Positions 1-8,076 of a DNA stretch of 64,000 nucleotides are shown in pieces (positions within the stretch are counted from its first letter, which is position 1; every line of letters starts with the position of its first letter). Made by a program: the position numbers and the translations under genes. The notes beneath the pieces were generated by a model. It was given only the letters and a program-made list of their open reading frames with translations. It had not been told where the DNA came from and made no database searches. Source of the stretch: Streptomyces tanashiensis (GTDB lineage Bacteria > Actinomycetota > Actinomycetes > Streptomycetales > Streptomycetaceae); the NCBI RefSeq assembly GCF_014648895.1, contig NZ_BMRZ01000001.1, positions 1,054,001 through 1,118,000 on the forward strand, given 5' to 3'.

Positions 1-92
1 CCAGCCCCACCCCGGAATCGCGGAATCCCCCCAGGTGGAGGCGAGTTGGGGCGGCGGCGATCCGTGTCGGAATACGTCTGCGCGGTGACCCG

Positions 93-659
93 TTGGACCG
101 GGACATGCAACGTGATCTGGAACTGTCCGGCGGCCTGCACCCTCTGCTCGCGGGACGGTTCAGCCCCTACCGGTTCGACCCGTCCGGCACCGTCGACGAC
201 CACGCGCTGAATCTGCTGCTGGAGGCCGCGCGGTGGGCGCCGTCCGCCGGGAACTCCCAGCCGTGGGGCTTCTTCGCGAGCCGGCCGGGCGAGCCGGGGC
301 ACGAGCGGGTGGTCCGCCACCTCGCGCCCAGCTCGGCCCGGTGGGCGAAGGACGCGGGGCTGCTCGTCGTCACGCTGACGCGCCGCCACGTGGGCGACAC
401 GGAGCTGCTCTACTCCGAGTTCGCGGACTACGACCTCGGCCAGGCCATCGCCCACATGACCCTCCAGGCCGAGGCGCTGGGGCTGGCGTCCCACCAGTTC
501 CGGGCCTTCGACATGGACGGCCTCACCGAGGAGCTGGGCCCGAATCCGGGATGGTCCATCGTCTCCATGGTCGCGCTGGGGAAGGCCGCCGAGGAGCGGC
601 CGGAGACCCGCGACCGGCGCAGCGTCGCCGATCTGCTGTCCGCCCCCTGGTCGCAGTAG
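93..659 (+). CDS. Nitroreductase-family oxidoreductase
   Basis: Predicted FMN-dependent oxidoreductase of the nitroreductase fold, 188 residues, near the usual size of the short members. The family signature lies at residues 46-60 (ARWAPSAGNSQPWGF), in which Arg, Ser, Asn and Gln-Pro-Trp contact FMN. A second conserved stretch, DLGQAIAHMTLQAEALGL, lies in the middle, as is usual. The start used is TTG at 93; an ATG four codons later (105) is equally possible and neither has a strong ribosome binding site. No signal peptide, so cytosolic. The substrate cannot be read from sequence. The gene stands alone, followed by a 136-bp gap and a membrane-protein gene on the same strand. Confidence 0.88.
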   Translation: MDRDMQRDLELSGGLHPLLAGRFSPYRFDPSGTVDDHALNLLLEAARWAPSAGNSQPWGFFASRPGEPGHERVVRHLAPSSARWAKDAGLLVVTLTRRHVGDTELLYSEFADYDLGQAIAHMTLQAEALGLASHQFRAFDMDGLTEELGPNPGWSIVSMVALGKAAEERPETRDRRSVADLLSAPWSQ

Positions 660-795
660 CGCGCTCCTCGAACTCCCCTGCTTCCGGCCGCAGTAGGGCC
701 TTCCCCACCCCCTTCCAGGGGGTTCGTCGGCGTGTCCGGGTCCGGCGCCGCGTGATCGGCTGTCCGCAGGTGATCGCGCGACGGAAGGCGGACGG

Positions 796-1470
796 GTGAG
801 GGTTCGGATCGGGTACGCGGCATGGATCGTGGGCGTGGCGCAGTTCTTCGTCGTCCACTGGATCACCGAGTCGGCCTGGGACAGGCCGTACAGCTGGGCG
901 CGGAACAACATCAGCGACCTGGGCAACGCGCACTGCGCCCTGCAGGCGGAGCCCGAGCCGCGCTACATCTGCTCCCCCGAGCACGGGCTGATGAACGGTT
1001 CCTTCGTCGCCCTGGGAGTACTGCTCGTCGTCGGCGTCGCCCTGACCGGCGGCGCCCCGTGGCGCGGGGGCCGGGCCGCCACCTTGGCCCGCCTGCTGCT
1101 CGCCTGCTCCGGCGTGGGGTTCGTCCTGGCCGGGCTGGCTCCCGCGGACGTCGACGAGAACCTGCACGTCCTGGGGGCCCTCCTGATCATGGCGGCGGGC
1201 AATGCCGGTCTCGCCCTGGCGGGGTTCACCCTGGCGGGGCACCTGCCGTCCTCCCTGCGGTGGGGCAGCGGCCTGCTGGGGGTCACGGCGCTCACGACCC
1301 TCGGGCTGTTCCTCTCCCGCCACTACCTCGGCCTCGGCATGGGAGGCATGGAACGCGTCGCCGCTCTTCCCCTCCTGTTCTGGGCGTTGACCGTCGGCGT
1401 CCACGGCGTCGCCCGCCCCGGCGAGACGCGGCGACGAATCCCCAACAACAGCCTGGCAACAGGGATCTGA
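796..1470 (+). CDS. DUF998 family membrane protein
   Basis: Integral membrane protein of 224 residues with about six hydrophobic helices. The N-terminal half has the DUF998 hallmark: helix 1, then the WARNNISDLGN motif, then a Cys-containing external loop (HCALQAEPEPRYICS), then helix 2. DUF998 proteins have no established biochemical role. GTG at 796 is the start because it directly precedes the first helix. It runs in the same direction as the kinase gene 33 bp downstream, but cotranscription is not demonstrated. Confidence 0.85.
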   Translation: MRVRIGYAAWIVGVAQFFVVHWITESAWDRPYSWARNNISDLGNAHCALQAEPEPRYICSPEHGLMNGSFVALGVLLVVGVALTGGAPWRGGRAATLARLLLACSGVGFVLAGLAPADVDENLHVLGALLIMAAGNAGLALAGFTLAGHLPSSLRWGSGLLGVTALTTLGLFLSRHYLGLGMGGMERVAALPLLFWALTVGVHGVARPGETRRRIPNNSLATGI

Positions 1471-1503
1471 CCTCCGTTCAGATCGCAAACGTGCTCGGCT
1501 ACT

Positions 1504-3540
1504 GTGTGGCCCATGCAGGGGGAACCGGAAGACCAATCCAGTGTGGACAGTTTGAGCGGCAGTGGGGCAATGCCGCTGGAGTCGGGCGACCCGCGGCAGA
1601 TCGGGGCGTTCAGGATGCTCGGTGTGCTCGGGTCCGGGGGGATGGGGCGGGTCTATCTCGGGGCCGTGCCCGGGAAGTTCGCGGCGGTGAAGCGGGTCCT
1701 TCCCGTGCTCGCCGAGGACGTCGACTTCCTGAGCCACTTCGGGCACGAGCTCGACAACCTGGCGCGGCTGCCCGCCGGCGCCAACACGAAGCTCCTCGCG
1801 AGCGACCGCACGGCGAAGCCGCCGTGGTTCGCGACCGAGTTCATTCCCGGCATCACCCTCAACGAGGCCATCCGGCTCAACGGCGGCCCGCTGTCCGGCG
1901 GCGCCCTGTGGCGGCTCCTGCGGGACGCGGCGGCGGGGCTGCGGGTGGTGCACGGCGCCGACATGGTGCACCGCGACCTCAAGCCGTCCAATGTGATGCT
2001 GACCGGCGGCGGCCTCTCGCTGATCGACTTCGGCGTGGCCCGCGCGGCCGACCAGAGCCGGCTGACCAAGACCGGCATGGTCATCGGCACCCCCGCCTAC
2101 ATGGCGCCCGAGCAGGCCGTCGCCGACCGCCGGCTGACCGGTGCCGCCGACGTGTTCGCCCTGGGCAGCCTGCTGCTGTACGCGGCGAACGGGCGGCCTC
2201 CGTTCGGGGACGGTTCCGGGCCCGACCTCCTCTACCGGGTCGTCCACGGCGAGCCCGACTTCGGGCGGCTCACGGAGGGCGACCCCGAGCTCGCGGAGCT
2301 CGTACAGAGGTGTCTCGCCAAGGATCCGGCGGACCGGCCGACGGCCGACGAGCTCGTCACGCTCACCGAGGAGCGGGCGGCGGGCGCCGTCTGGCCGGAG
2401 GCCGTCGCCGAGCGGATCGCCGAGCGGGCCGTCTTCGCCGCCGGGGCTCCCACCGCCGAGCAGCTGGAGGAGCTGGAGCGGACCGACCCGGCCCAGGACG
2501 TGGCCACGGCCCCGCTGACGCCGCAGGCCCCGAAGGAGCCCGCGACCGCCTCGCCCGACCCCCTGGCCGTCACCGGCCGGGGCGCCTCCGATCCGCCGCG
2601 GTGGCGCCGCAACAAGTTCGTCATGCTCGCCGTGCCCGTGGTCGTGGCGACCGGCACCACCCTGACCGTCGCCCTCGGCCCGTACGAGATCGGCCGTCTG
2701 GGCGCGGCCCCGGAGGCGTCGCCGCCGCCGTCCTCGGTGGCCTCGCAGCCCGCTTCCGTACCGCCGTCGTCCACGACGGGGACGCCGTCGGCCACGCCTT
2801 CGGGCAAGCCGTCCGCCAAGCCCTCGGGCACGCCGCCGGCCGGGTCGACGGCCCCGCCCGCGGGCGCCTCCGGCGGCGGCGACGCGGGTGGCACCGGCAC
2901 CCTGTCCGGCGGTTCCGGCGATGCCGGGGGCGGGGGCGGGTCCGTCACGGGCGGCACGTCCGTGACGGGCGGCGGGTCCGTGACGGGCGGCGGGTCGAAC
3001 TCCTCCTCGGTCTCGGGCGGCTCGGGCTCGGGCTCCGGCTCGAATTCGGGTTCCTCCGGCGGTACCACGACCCGTCCGACCCCGAGGCCGACGACGAAGG
3101 CGCCCGCGCCTCCGCCGCCCACCAGCTCGGCGCCCTCGGGGACGTACTCCCTGAAGAACGCGTCCGACGGCACCTGTCTCGGCGAGTACAACGCGGGGTT
3201 CGGTGTCTTCGCCAACACCTACGAGTGCGGTTCGGCGCAAGGCGCCAGGCCCATCTGGTACGGCTGGACGTACAAGGCCGGTGCGAACGGCACCTTCCGG
3301 CTGGTCAACCGGCAGAGCGGCCACTGCCTCGACCCGAACGGGACCACCGGCGCCACCGCGGTCCCCTGCGACGGCTCCAGCGACCAGTCGTGGCGCATCC
3401 AGGCCACGACTCCCAACGGGCGGACGCTCATGAACGTGGGCCAGGGCAAGTGCATCATGGCCGGGCCCCCGTTCACGATGATGGCCACCTGCGACCCGGG
3501 CGACCTCCGTCAGCTCTGGCGGAACGTCTCGCCCGTCTGA
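1504..3540 (+). CDS. Membrane Ser/Thr protein kinase with C-terminal ricin-type lectin domain
   Basis: Receptor-like Hanks-type kinase, 678 residues from GTG 1504 (ATG at 1513 is an alternative). Seen in order: glycine loop LGSGGMGRVYLG at about 42-53; Lys63 in AVKRV; catalytic loop HRDLKPSN with Asp158; DFG at 175; APE in the activation segment; one transmembrane helix at about 371-392; a Pro/Ser/Thr then Gly/Ser/Thr-rich linker containing repeated SVTGGG units; and a ricin-B-type beta-trefoil from about 545 to the end with Q-x-W-like motifs (DQSWRI, RQLWRN). The layout implies a cytosolic kinase and an extracytoplasmic carbohydrate-binding sensor. This combination is less common than PASTA or beta-propeller sensors. 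The 3' end overlaps the convergent DUF35 gene by 31 nt. Confidence 0.93.
   Translation: MWPMQGEPEDQSSVDSLSGSGAMPLESGDPRQIGAFRMLGVLGSGGMGRVYLGAVPGKFAAVKRVLPVLAEDVDFLSHFGHELDNLARLPAGANTKLLASDRTAKPPWFATEFIPGITLNEAIRLNGGPLSGGALWRLLRDAAAGLRVVHGADMVHRDLKPSNVMLTGGGLSLIDFGVARAADQSRLTKTGMVIGTPAYMAPEQAVADRRLTGAADVFALGSLLLYAANGRPPFGDGSGPDLLYRVVHGEPDFGRLTEGDPELAELVQRCLAKDPADRPTADELVTLTEERAAGAVWPEAVAERIAERAVFAAGAPTAEQLEELERTDPAQDVATAPLTPQAPKEPATASPDPLAVTGRGASDPPRWRRNKFVMLAVPVVVATGTTLTVALGPYEIGRLGAAPEASPPPSSVASQPASVPPSSTTGTPSATPSGKPSAKPSGTPPAGSTAPPAGASGGGDAGGTGTLSGGSGDAGGGGGSVTGGTSVTGGGSVTGGGSNSSSVSGGSGSGSGSNSGSSGGTTTRPTPRPTTKAPAPPPPTSSAPSGTYSLKNASDGTCLGEYNAGFGVFANTYECGSAQGARPIWYGWTYKAGANGTFRLVNRQSGHCLDPNGTTGATAVPCDGSSDQSWRIQATTPNGRTLMNVGQGKCIMAGPPFTMMATCDPGDLRQLWRNVSPV
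2930..3000 (+). repeat. 18-bp in-frame tandem repeat in kinase linker
   Basis: Imperfect tandem units of about 18 bp (core GTGACGGGCGGCGGGTCC) encode the SVTGGG repeats of the external Gly/Ser linker between the kinase transmembrane helix and the lectin domain. Copy number is easily changed in frame, so linker length may vary between strains. Confidence 0.6.
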
Positions 3541-3929
3541 GCGACGCCGAAGACGGGGACGGTCACGTCACCTTCCGTGCGGAAGGTGACGTGCAGCTCC
3601 ATCCCGATCCTCAGGTCGTCCTCCGCCACCCCCACGACCTCCGTCATCATGCGCGGGCCCTCGGCGAGGTCGACGACGGCCGCGACGTACGGGACGCGGT
3701 CACCGAAGGGCGGGAGGTCGTTCCGGTGGACGACCGACCAGGTGTAGAGGGTGGCGCGGCCGCTCGCCCGCTCCCAGCGGACGTCCTCGCTCCAGCAGTG
3801 CGGGCAGAACTCGCGCGGGTAGTGGTGGGCGCGGCCGCAGGCGGCGCAGTGGCGCAGCAGCAGGTGTCCTTCGGCGGCGGCGTCCCAGTAGGGGCGGGTG
3901 AAGGCGTCGACGTCGGGGGTGGCCGTCAT
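3510..3929 (-). CDS. Zn-ribbon OB-fold protein (DUF35 family)
   Basis: 139-residue protein with an N-terminal rubredoxin-like zinc ribbon (CAACGRAHHYPREFCPHC, two CxxC pairs) followed by an OB-fold (TLYTWSVVHR, VPYVAAVVDLAEG). DUF35 proteins work in acyl-CoA metabolism, typically as partners of SCP2-type thiolases or with MaoC-like hydratases, and may bind CoA. Here no thiolase is adjacent; the partner may be elsewhere. Start ATG 3929 overlaps the DoxX stop by one base (TGATG), so the two are translationally coupled. The promoter region of the pair contains the CTGACG-N3-CGTCAG palindrome, linking it to the catabolic genes downstream. Confidence 0.88.
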   Translation of the reverse strand: MTATPDVDAFTRPYWDAAAEGHLLLRHCAACGRAHHYPREFCPHCWSEDVRWERASGRATLYTWSVVHRNDLPPFGDRVPYVAAVVDLAEGPRMMTEVVGVAEDDLRIGMELHVTFRTEGDVTVPVFGVAQTGETFRQS

Positions 3930-4378
3930 CAGAAGAGTCCGATCGCGGAGTCGAGGGACCAGGTCTGCCAGGACATGGCGAGGAGGGCGACGAGGGAGAT
4001 GAGCGCCATCATCGCGTTCTGCCCCTGCTCGGCCCAGTCGTGGATCATCAGGACGAGGTAGAGGAGGTTGAGGAGGAGGCCGCCGACGAGGGCGACGGGG
4101 GTGAGGAAGCCGGCGATCAGGCCGAGGCCGAGGGCGAGTTCCGCGTAGACGACGACGTACGCCATGAGCTTGGGGCGCGGGGCGACGACGGTGTCGAAGC
4201 CGTTCTTCACGGCCGCCCACCTGTGCTTGCCGGCGACGTCCGCCGCCCAGGCCATGCCGGTGCCGCGCTCGAACCAGCCCTTCTTGTCCTTGTGGCGCCA
4301 GCTCTCCAGCCACCACAGGCCGAGGCCGATGCGGAGGACGGCGAGCCATTCGGCGCCGCTGAGCCAGACGGTCTGCAT
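3929..4378 (-). CDS. DoxX family membrane protein
   Basis: 149-residue protein with about four transmembrane helices and the DoxX-type N-terminal segment (LRIGLGLWWLESWRHK). DoxX-family proteins are poorly understood small membrane proteins, some linked to quinone-dependent or redox processes. The ATG at 4378 is preferred over an in-frame GTG at 4393 because GGAGAGG sits 6-12 nt before it. It heads a two-gene operon with the DUF35 gene and is divergent from the FAD-dependent oxidoreductase; the operator at 4403-4417 lies between them. Confidence 0.85.
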   Translation of the reverse strand: MQTVWLSGAEWLAVLRIGLGLWWLESWRHKDKKGWFERGTGMAWAADVAGKHRWAAVKNGFDTVVAPRPKLMAYVVVYAELALGLGLIAGFLTPVALVGGLLLNLLYLVLMIHDWAEQGQNAMMALISLVALLAMSWQTWSLDSAIGLF

Positions 4379-4402
4379 GGGGGACCTCTCCACGAACTGG
4401 AT

Positions 4403-4417
4403 CTGACGGTACGTCAG
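4403..4417. promoter_or_regulatory. Candidate operator, perfect CTGACG-N3-CGTCAG palindrome
   Basis: CTGACGGTACGTCAG is a perfect 6-3-6 inverted repeat, 25 bp upstream of the DoxX start and in the divergent region before the FAD oxidoreductase. The same element recurs at 5773, 5797, 9059, 16020, 16054, 21359 and 21445. Size and symmetry fit a TetR-type repressor site; the protein that binds it is not identified. Confidence 0.75.
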
Positions 4418-4530
4418 TTCAGCGCAGGGCGGCGAGCGAGCGCAAGAGGCCGGTCCGCGTGACCGATTCGCAACCGAAATCCGTCATGACCGAGACCCAC
4501 TGTGTGTACACGTCATTACGCTCAGCATTC

Positions 4531-5694
4531 ATGGTCATCACGCCCCCTGCACCTCCCGTCCACCCCGTGTACGTCATCGGTGGTGGGCCCGGCGGGCTCG
4601 CCGTCGCCGCCGCCCTGCGCGCGCGGGGCGTGCGCGCCGTCGTCCTGGAGAAGTCCGACGCCGTCGGCGCCTCCTGGCGCGCGCACTACGACCGGCTGCG
4701 GCTGCACACCACCCGGCGGCTCTCCGCCCTCCCCGGACTCAGGATGCCCCGCTCCTTCGGCCGCTGGGTCGCCCGCGCCGACGTCGTCCGCTACCTGGAG
4801 ACGTACGCGGAGAAGCACGAGCTGGAGCTCGTGACCGGGGTCGAGGTCCACCGGATCGAACGGGCCGGCGGGGACTGGATCCTGCACGCCACCGGGGGGC
4901 GCCGGCTCACCGGGCGGGCGGTGGTGGTGGCCACCGGCTACAACCACACCCCGCACCTGCCCGAGTGGCCGGGCCGAAGCACGTACGAGGGCGAGTTCTG
5001 CCACGCGCGCGCGTACCGCGCCCCCGGTCCGTACGAGGGGAAGGACGTCCTCGTCGTCGGCGCCGGCAACACCGGCGCCGAGATAGCCGCCGACCTCGCC
5101 GACGGCGGGGCGGCCCGGGTGCGGCTCGCGGTGCGGACCGTCCCGCACATCGTGCGCCGCACGACCCTCGGCTGGCCCGCCCAGCGCTCCGGCATCCTGG
5201 TGCGACGGCTGCCGGCGGCCCTCGTCGACCGGCTGGGCGCGCTGCTCGCCCGGTTCGCCACGCCGGACCTCACGGCGCACGGGCTCCCCCGGCCGGAGAA
5301 GGGCCTCGCCACCCGGCAGCGGGAGGGCGCGATCCCCGTGCAGGACGTCGGCCTGATCGACGCCGTACGCGCCGGGAAGGTCGAGATCGTCGCCGCCGTG
5401 GAGGCCTTCGAGCACGGCGAGGTGGTCCTCGCGGACGGCAGCCGGATCGCCCCGGACGCGGTGATCGCGGCCACCGGCTACCGGCGCGCCCTGGAGCCGC
5501 TCCTCGGGCACCTGGACGTGCTCGACGGAGGCGGGCTGCCGGTGACGCACGGGGCGCGGAGCCCGCGCGAGGCGCCCGGGCTGTACTTCACGGGTTTCAC
5601 GAACCCGATCAGCGGGATGTTCCGGGAGCTGGCGCTGGACGCGGAGCGGATCGCGCGGCGCATCGCGCGGAGCGCGCCGAAGCCCTCCCGCTGA
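4531..5694 (+). CDS. FAD/NAD(P)-dependent monooxygenase-like oxidoreductase
   Basis: 387-residue flavoprotein of the flavin-containing monooxygenase/CzcO type. An FAD-binding GGGPGGLAVAAAL motif follows the start, and a second Rossmann motif, VVGAGNTGAEIA, for NADPH lies near residue 175. A third ATGY motif near the C-terminus is typical of the group. Likely reactions are hydroxylation, S/N-oxidation or Baeyer-Villiger oxidation; the substrate is unknown. Two in-frame upstream starts exist (GTG 4459, ATG 4486), but ATG 4531 best matches the family N-terminus and none has a clear ribosome binding site. It is divergent from doxX and shares the 4403 operator, so it probably belongs to the catabolic regulon. 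Confidence 0.85.
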   Translation: MVITPPAPPVHPVYVIGGGPGGLAVAAALRARGVRAVVLEKSDAVGASWRAHYDRLRLHTTRRLSALPGLRMPRSFGRWVARADVVRYLETYAEKHELELVTGVEVHRIERAGGDWILHATGGRRLTGRAVVVATGYNHTPHLPEWPGRSTYEGEFCHARAYRAPGPYEGKDVLVVGAGNTGAEIAADLADGGAARVRLAVRTVPHIVRRTTLGWPAQRSGILVRRLPAALVDRLGALLARFATPDLTAHGLPRPEKGLATRQREGAIPVQDVGLIDAVRAGKVEIVAAVEAFEHGEVVLADGSRIAPDAVIAATGYRRALEPLLGHLDVLDGGGLPVTHGARSPREAPGLYFTGFTNPISGMFRELALDAERIARRIARSAPKPSR

Positions 5695-5772
5695 GGCCGG
5701 GCCCGGCCCACGGGCGTCCACTGTCCGCCGAGGACCGCCCCGGCCGTACGACTCCTCGGCGCACACCCATTC

Positions 5773-5787
5773 CTGACTGGCCGTCAG
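5773..5787. promoter_or_regulatory. Candidate operator, copy 2 (CTGACTGGCCGTCAG)
   Basis: Matches CTGACG-N3-CGTCAG with one change in the left arm. It lies 59 bp before the acyl-CoA synthetase start at 5846, and 24 bp (centre to centre) from the next copy. Confidence 0.65.
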
Positions 5788-5796
5788 TTCTGTAAT

Positions 5797-5811
5797 CTGA
5801 CTGAGCGTCAG
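5797..5811. promoter_or_regulatory. Candidate operator, copy 3 (CTGACTGAGCGTCAG)
   Basis: Second of two tandem operators before the acyl-CoA synthetase, 35 bp upstream of the start. One arm mismatch (CTGACT). The 24-bp spacing would put two repressor dimers about two helical turns apart. Confidence 0.65.
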
Positions 5812-5845
5812 GTGTATACGGATGGGTGAAGGGCGGGCGACACAC

Positions 5846-8068
5846 ATGCTTGGATCGACACACGGCACCTTCACCACCGATCTCCGCGCCCGCGTGGTCG
5901 CCTGCGGGGAGACACCCCGGGACGCCGTGCACGGCGTCACCGCCGTCGCCGGCGACGTGGACGTCAGCGGGCGGCCGCTGCACGCGCCCGTCCCCGACCT
6001 CGACCGCTTCTTCCGGCCCGAGTCCGTCGCCGTCATCGGCGCCTCCGACACCGAGGGCCGGCCCAACACCGGCATCACCCGGCAGCTGCTCGCCTGGGCC
6101 GAGCGGGTCGGCGCCCGGCTCGTGCCCGTGCACCCGACCCGTACCAGCGTGTTCGGGGTCGACTGCGTGCCCTCCGTCGGCGCGCTCACCGAACCCGTCG
6201 ACCTCGCCGTCCTCCTCGTCGCCGACCCGCTGCCCGTGATCGAGGAGCTCGCCGAGACCAAGGTGAGGTTCGCCGTCGCCTTCGCCTCCGGCTTCGCCGA
6301 GACCGGCGAGACCGGCGCCGCCGCACAGGAACGCCTCGCCGCCGCCGTGCGCCGCTCCGGGCTCCGCCTCCTCGGCCCCAACACCAACCTCAACGCCTTC
6401 GAGCGCTTCCGCGACGACCTCGAAGGCCCCGCCGTCGCCCTGATCACCCAGTCCGGCCACCAGGGGCGGCCCGTCTTCACCCTCCAGGAGCTCGGCGTCC
6501 GCCTCTCCCACTGGGCGCCCACCGGCAACGAGGCCGACCTGGAGACCGCCGACTTCCTCTCGTACTTCGCCGGACGCCCCGAGGTCGGGGCCATCGCCTG
6601 CTACGTCGAGGGGCTCAAGGACGGCCGCTCCTTCCTCCTCGCCGCCGACCGGGCGGCGCGCCACGGCGTCCCGGTCGTCGCCGTGAAGGTCGGCCGCACC
6701 GAGACCGGCGCCCGGACCGCCGCCTCCCACACCGGCAAGCTCACCGGCGCCGACCGGGTCGTCGACGCGGCCATGCGGCAGTACGGGGTGATCCGGGTCG
6801 ACGGCCTCGACCAGCTCCAGGACACCTCGGCCCTCCTCGCCCGCGCGCGCCGGCCGCAGGCCGACGGGGTCGTCGTCTACTCCATCTCCGGCGGCACGGG
6901 CGCCCACTTCGCCGACCTGGCCACGGCGGCGGGGCTCGAACTGCCCACGCTCCACCAGGCCAAGCAGGACGAACTCCACCAGTGGATCCCGGAGTACCTG
7001 AACGTCGCGAACCCCGTCGACAACGGCGGGCACCCGGTGGGCGACTGGCGCGGCCGGAAGATCATCGACGCGATCCTCGCCGACCCGTCCGTCGGGGTGC
7101 TGATCTGTCCCATCACCGGGCCCTTCCCCCCGATGAGCGACAAGCTCGCCCAGGACCTCGTCGACGCGGCCGAGGCCACCGACAAGCTGGTCTGCGTGGT
7201 CTGGGGCTCCCCGGTCGGCACCGAGGCGGCCTACCGCGAGACCCTCCTCGGCTCCTCGCGCGTCGCCACCTTCCGTACGTTCTCCAACTGCATCGGGGCC
7301 GTGAAGGCCTACCTCGACCACCACCGCTTCACCGCCTCCTACCGCTCCCCCTTCGACGAGGCGCCCCGCACCCCCTCCCCGTCCCTCCGCAAGGCCCAGG
7401 CCCTCGTACGGCCCGGCCGGCGACTCAGCGAGCACGCGGCGAAGCAGCTGCTGAGGGCGTACGGGATACGGGTGCCGCGCGAGCAGCTCGTCACCAGCGC
7501 CGCGGCGGCCGTCCGGGCCGCCGGGCTCGTCGGCTACCCGGTCGTGATGAAGGCCTCCGGCGCGCAGCTCGCCCACAAGACGGAGCTGGGCCTGGTGAAG
7601 GTCGGCCTCACCTCGGCCAGCCAGGTGCGCGACGCCTACCGCGAGCTCACCGACATCGCCCGCTTCGAGGGGATCGACCTCGACGGCATCCTCGTCTGCC
7701 AGATGGTCGGGCGCGGGGTCGAGATGGTGGTGGGCGTGACCCACGACGCACTCTTCGGCCCGACGGTCACGGTGGGCCTCGGCGGGGTCCTGGTGGAGGT
7801 CCTGAACGACACCGCCGTCCGCGTCCCGCCCTTCGGCGAGCACGAGGCCCGCTCGATGCTCGGCGAGCTGCGCGGCCGGGCCCTGCTCGACGGCGTACGG
7901 GGTGCCCCGCCGGCCGACGTCGACGCGCTGGTCGAGGTCGTGCTCCGGGTCCAGCGGATGGCCCTCGAACTCGACGGCGACCTCGCCGAACTGGACATCA
8001 ACCCGCTGATGGTGCTGCCGCGCGGGCAGGGGGCGGTGGCCCTGGACGCGCTGGCGGTCTGCCGATAG
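5846..8068 (+). CDS. ADP-forming acyl-CoA synthetase (acetate-CoA ligase family)
   Basis: Single-chain NDP-forming acyl-CoA synthetase, 740 residues. It has an N-terminal CoA-binding domain (SVAVIGASDTEG), succinyl-CoA-ligase-like domains with the phospho-His motif SHTGKLTGADR, and a C-terminal ATP-grasp domain (KASGAQLAHKTELGLVKVG). It would activate a carboxylic acid to its CoA thioester with ATP to ADP plus phosphate. The acid is not predictable. ATG 5846 follows a purine-rich stretch (GAAGGGCGGG); an in-frame ATG at 5822 is possible. It forms an operon with the enoyl-CoA hydratase 8 bp downstream. Two tandem palindromes precede it. It is one of two acid-activating enzymes in the locus, the other being the AMP-forming ligase at 21492. 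Confidence 0.9.
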   Translation: MLGSTHGTFTTDLRARVVACGETPRDAVHGVTAVAGDVDVSGRPLHAPVPDLDRFFRPESVAVIGASDTEGRPNTGITRQLLAWAERVGARLVPVHPTRTSVFGVDCVPSVGALTEPVDLAVLLVADPLPVIEELAETKVRFAVAFASGFAETGETGAAAQERLAAAVRRSGLRLLGPNTNLNAFERFRDDLEGPAVALITQSGHQGRPVFTLQELGVRLSHWAPTGNEADLETADFLSYFAGRPEVGAIACYVEGLKDGRSFLLAADRAARHGVPVVAVKVGRTETGARTAASHTGKLTGADRVVDAAMRQYGVIRVDGLDQLQDTSALLARARRPQADGVVVYSISGGTGAHFADLATAAGLELPTLHQAKQDELHQWIPEYLNVANPVDNGGHPVGDWRGRKIIDAILADPSVGVLICPITGPFPPMSDKLAQDLVDAAEATDKLVCVVWGSPVGTEAAYRETLLGSSRVATFRTFSNCIGAVKAYLDHHRFTASYRSPFDEAPRTPSPSLRKAQALVRPGRRLSEHAAKQLLRAYGIRVPREQLVTSAAAAVRAAGLVGYPVVMKASGAQLAHKTELGLVKVGLTSASQVRDAYRELTDIARFEGIDLDGILVCQMVGRGVEMVVGVTHDALFGPTVTVGLGGVLVEVLNDTAVRVPPFGEHEARSMLGELRGRALLDGVRGAPPADVDALVEVVLRVQRMALELDGDLAELDINPLMVLPRGQGAVALDALAVCR

Positions 8069-8076
8069 GAGCTCCT

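Noticed and set aside
822..4061. 1079-codon plus-strand frame
   Set aside because: Arg/Ala/Gly-rich shadow across the DUF998 and kinase genes, both of which have clear domains in other frames.
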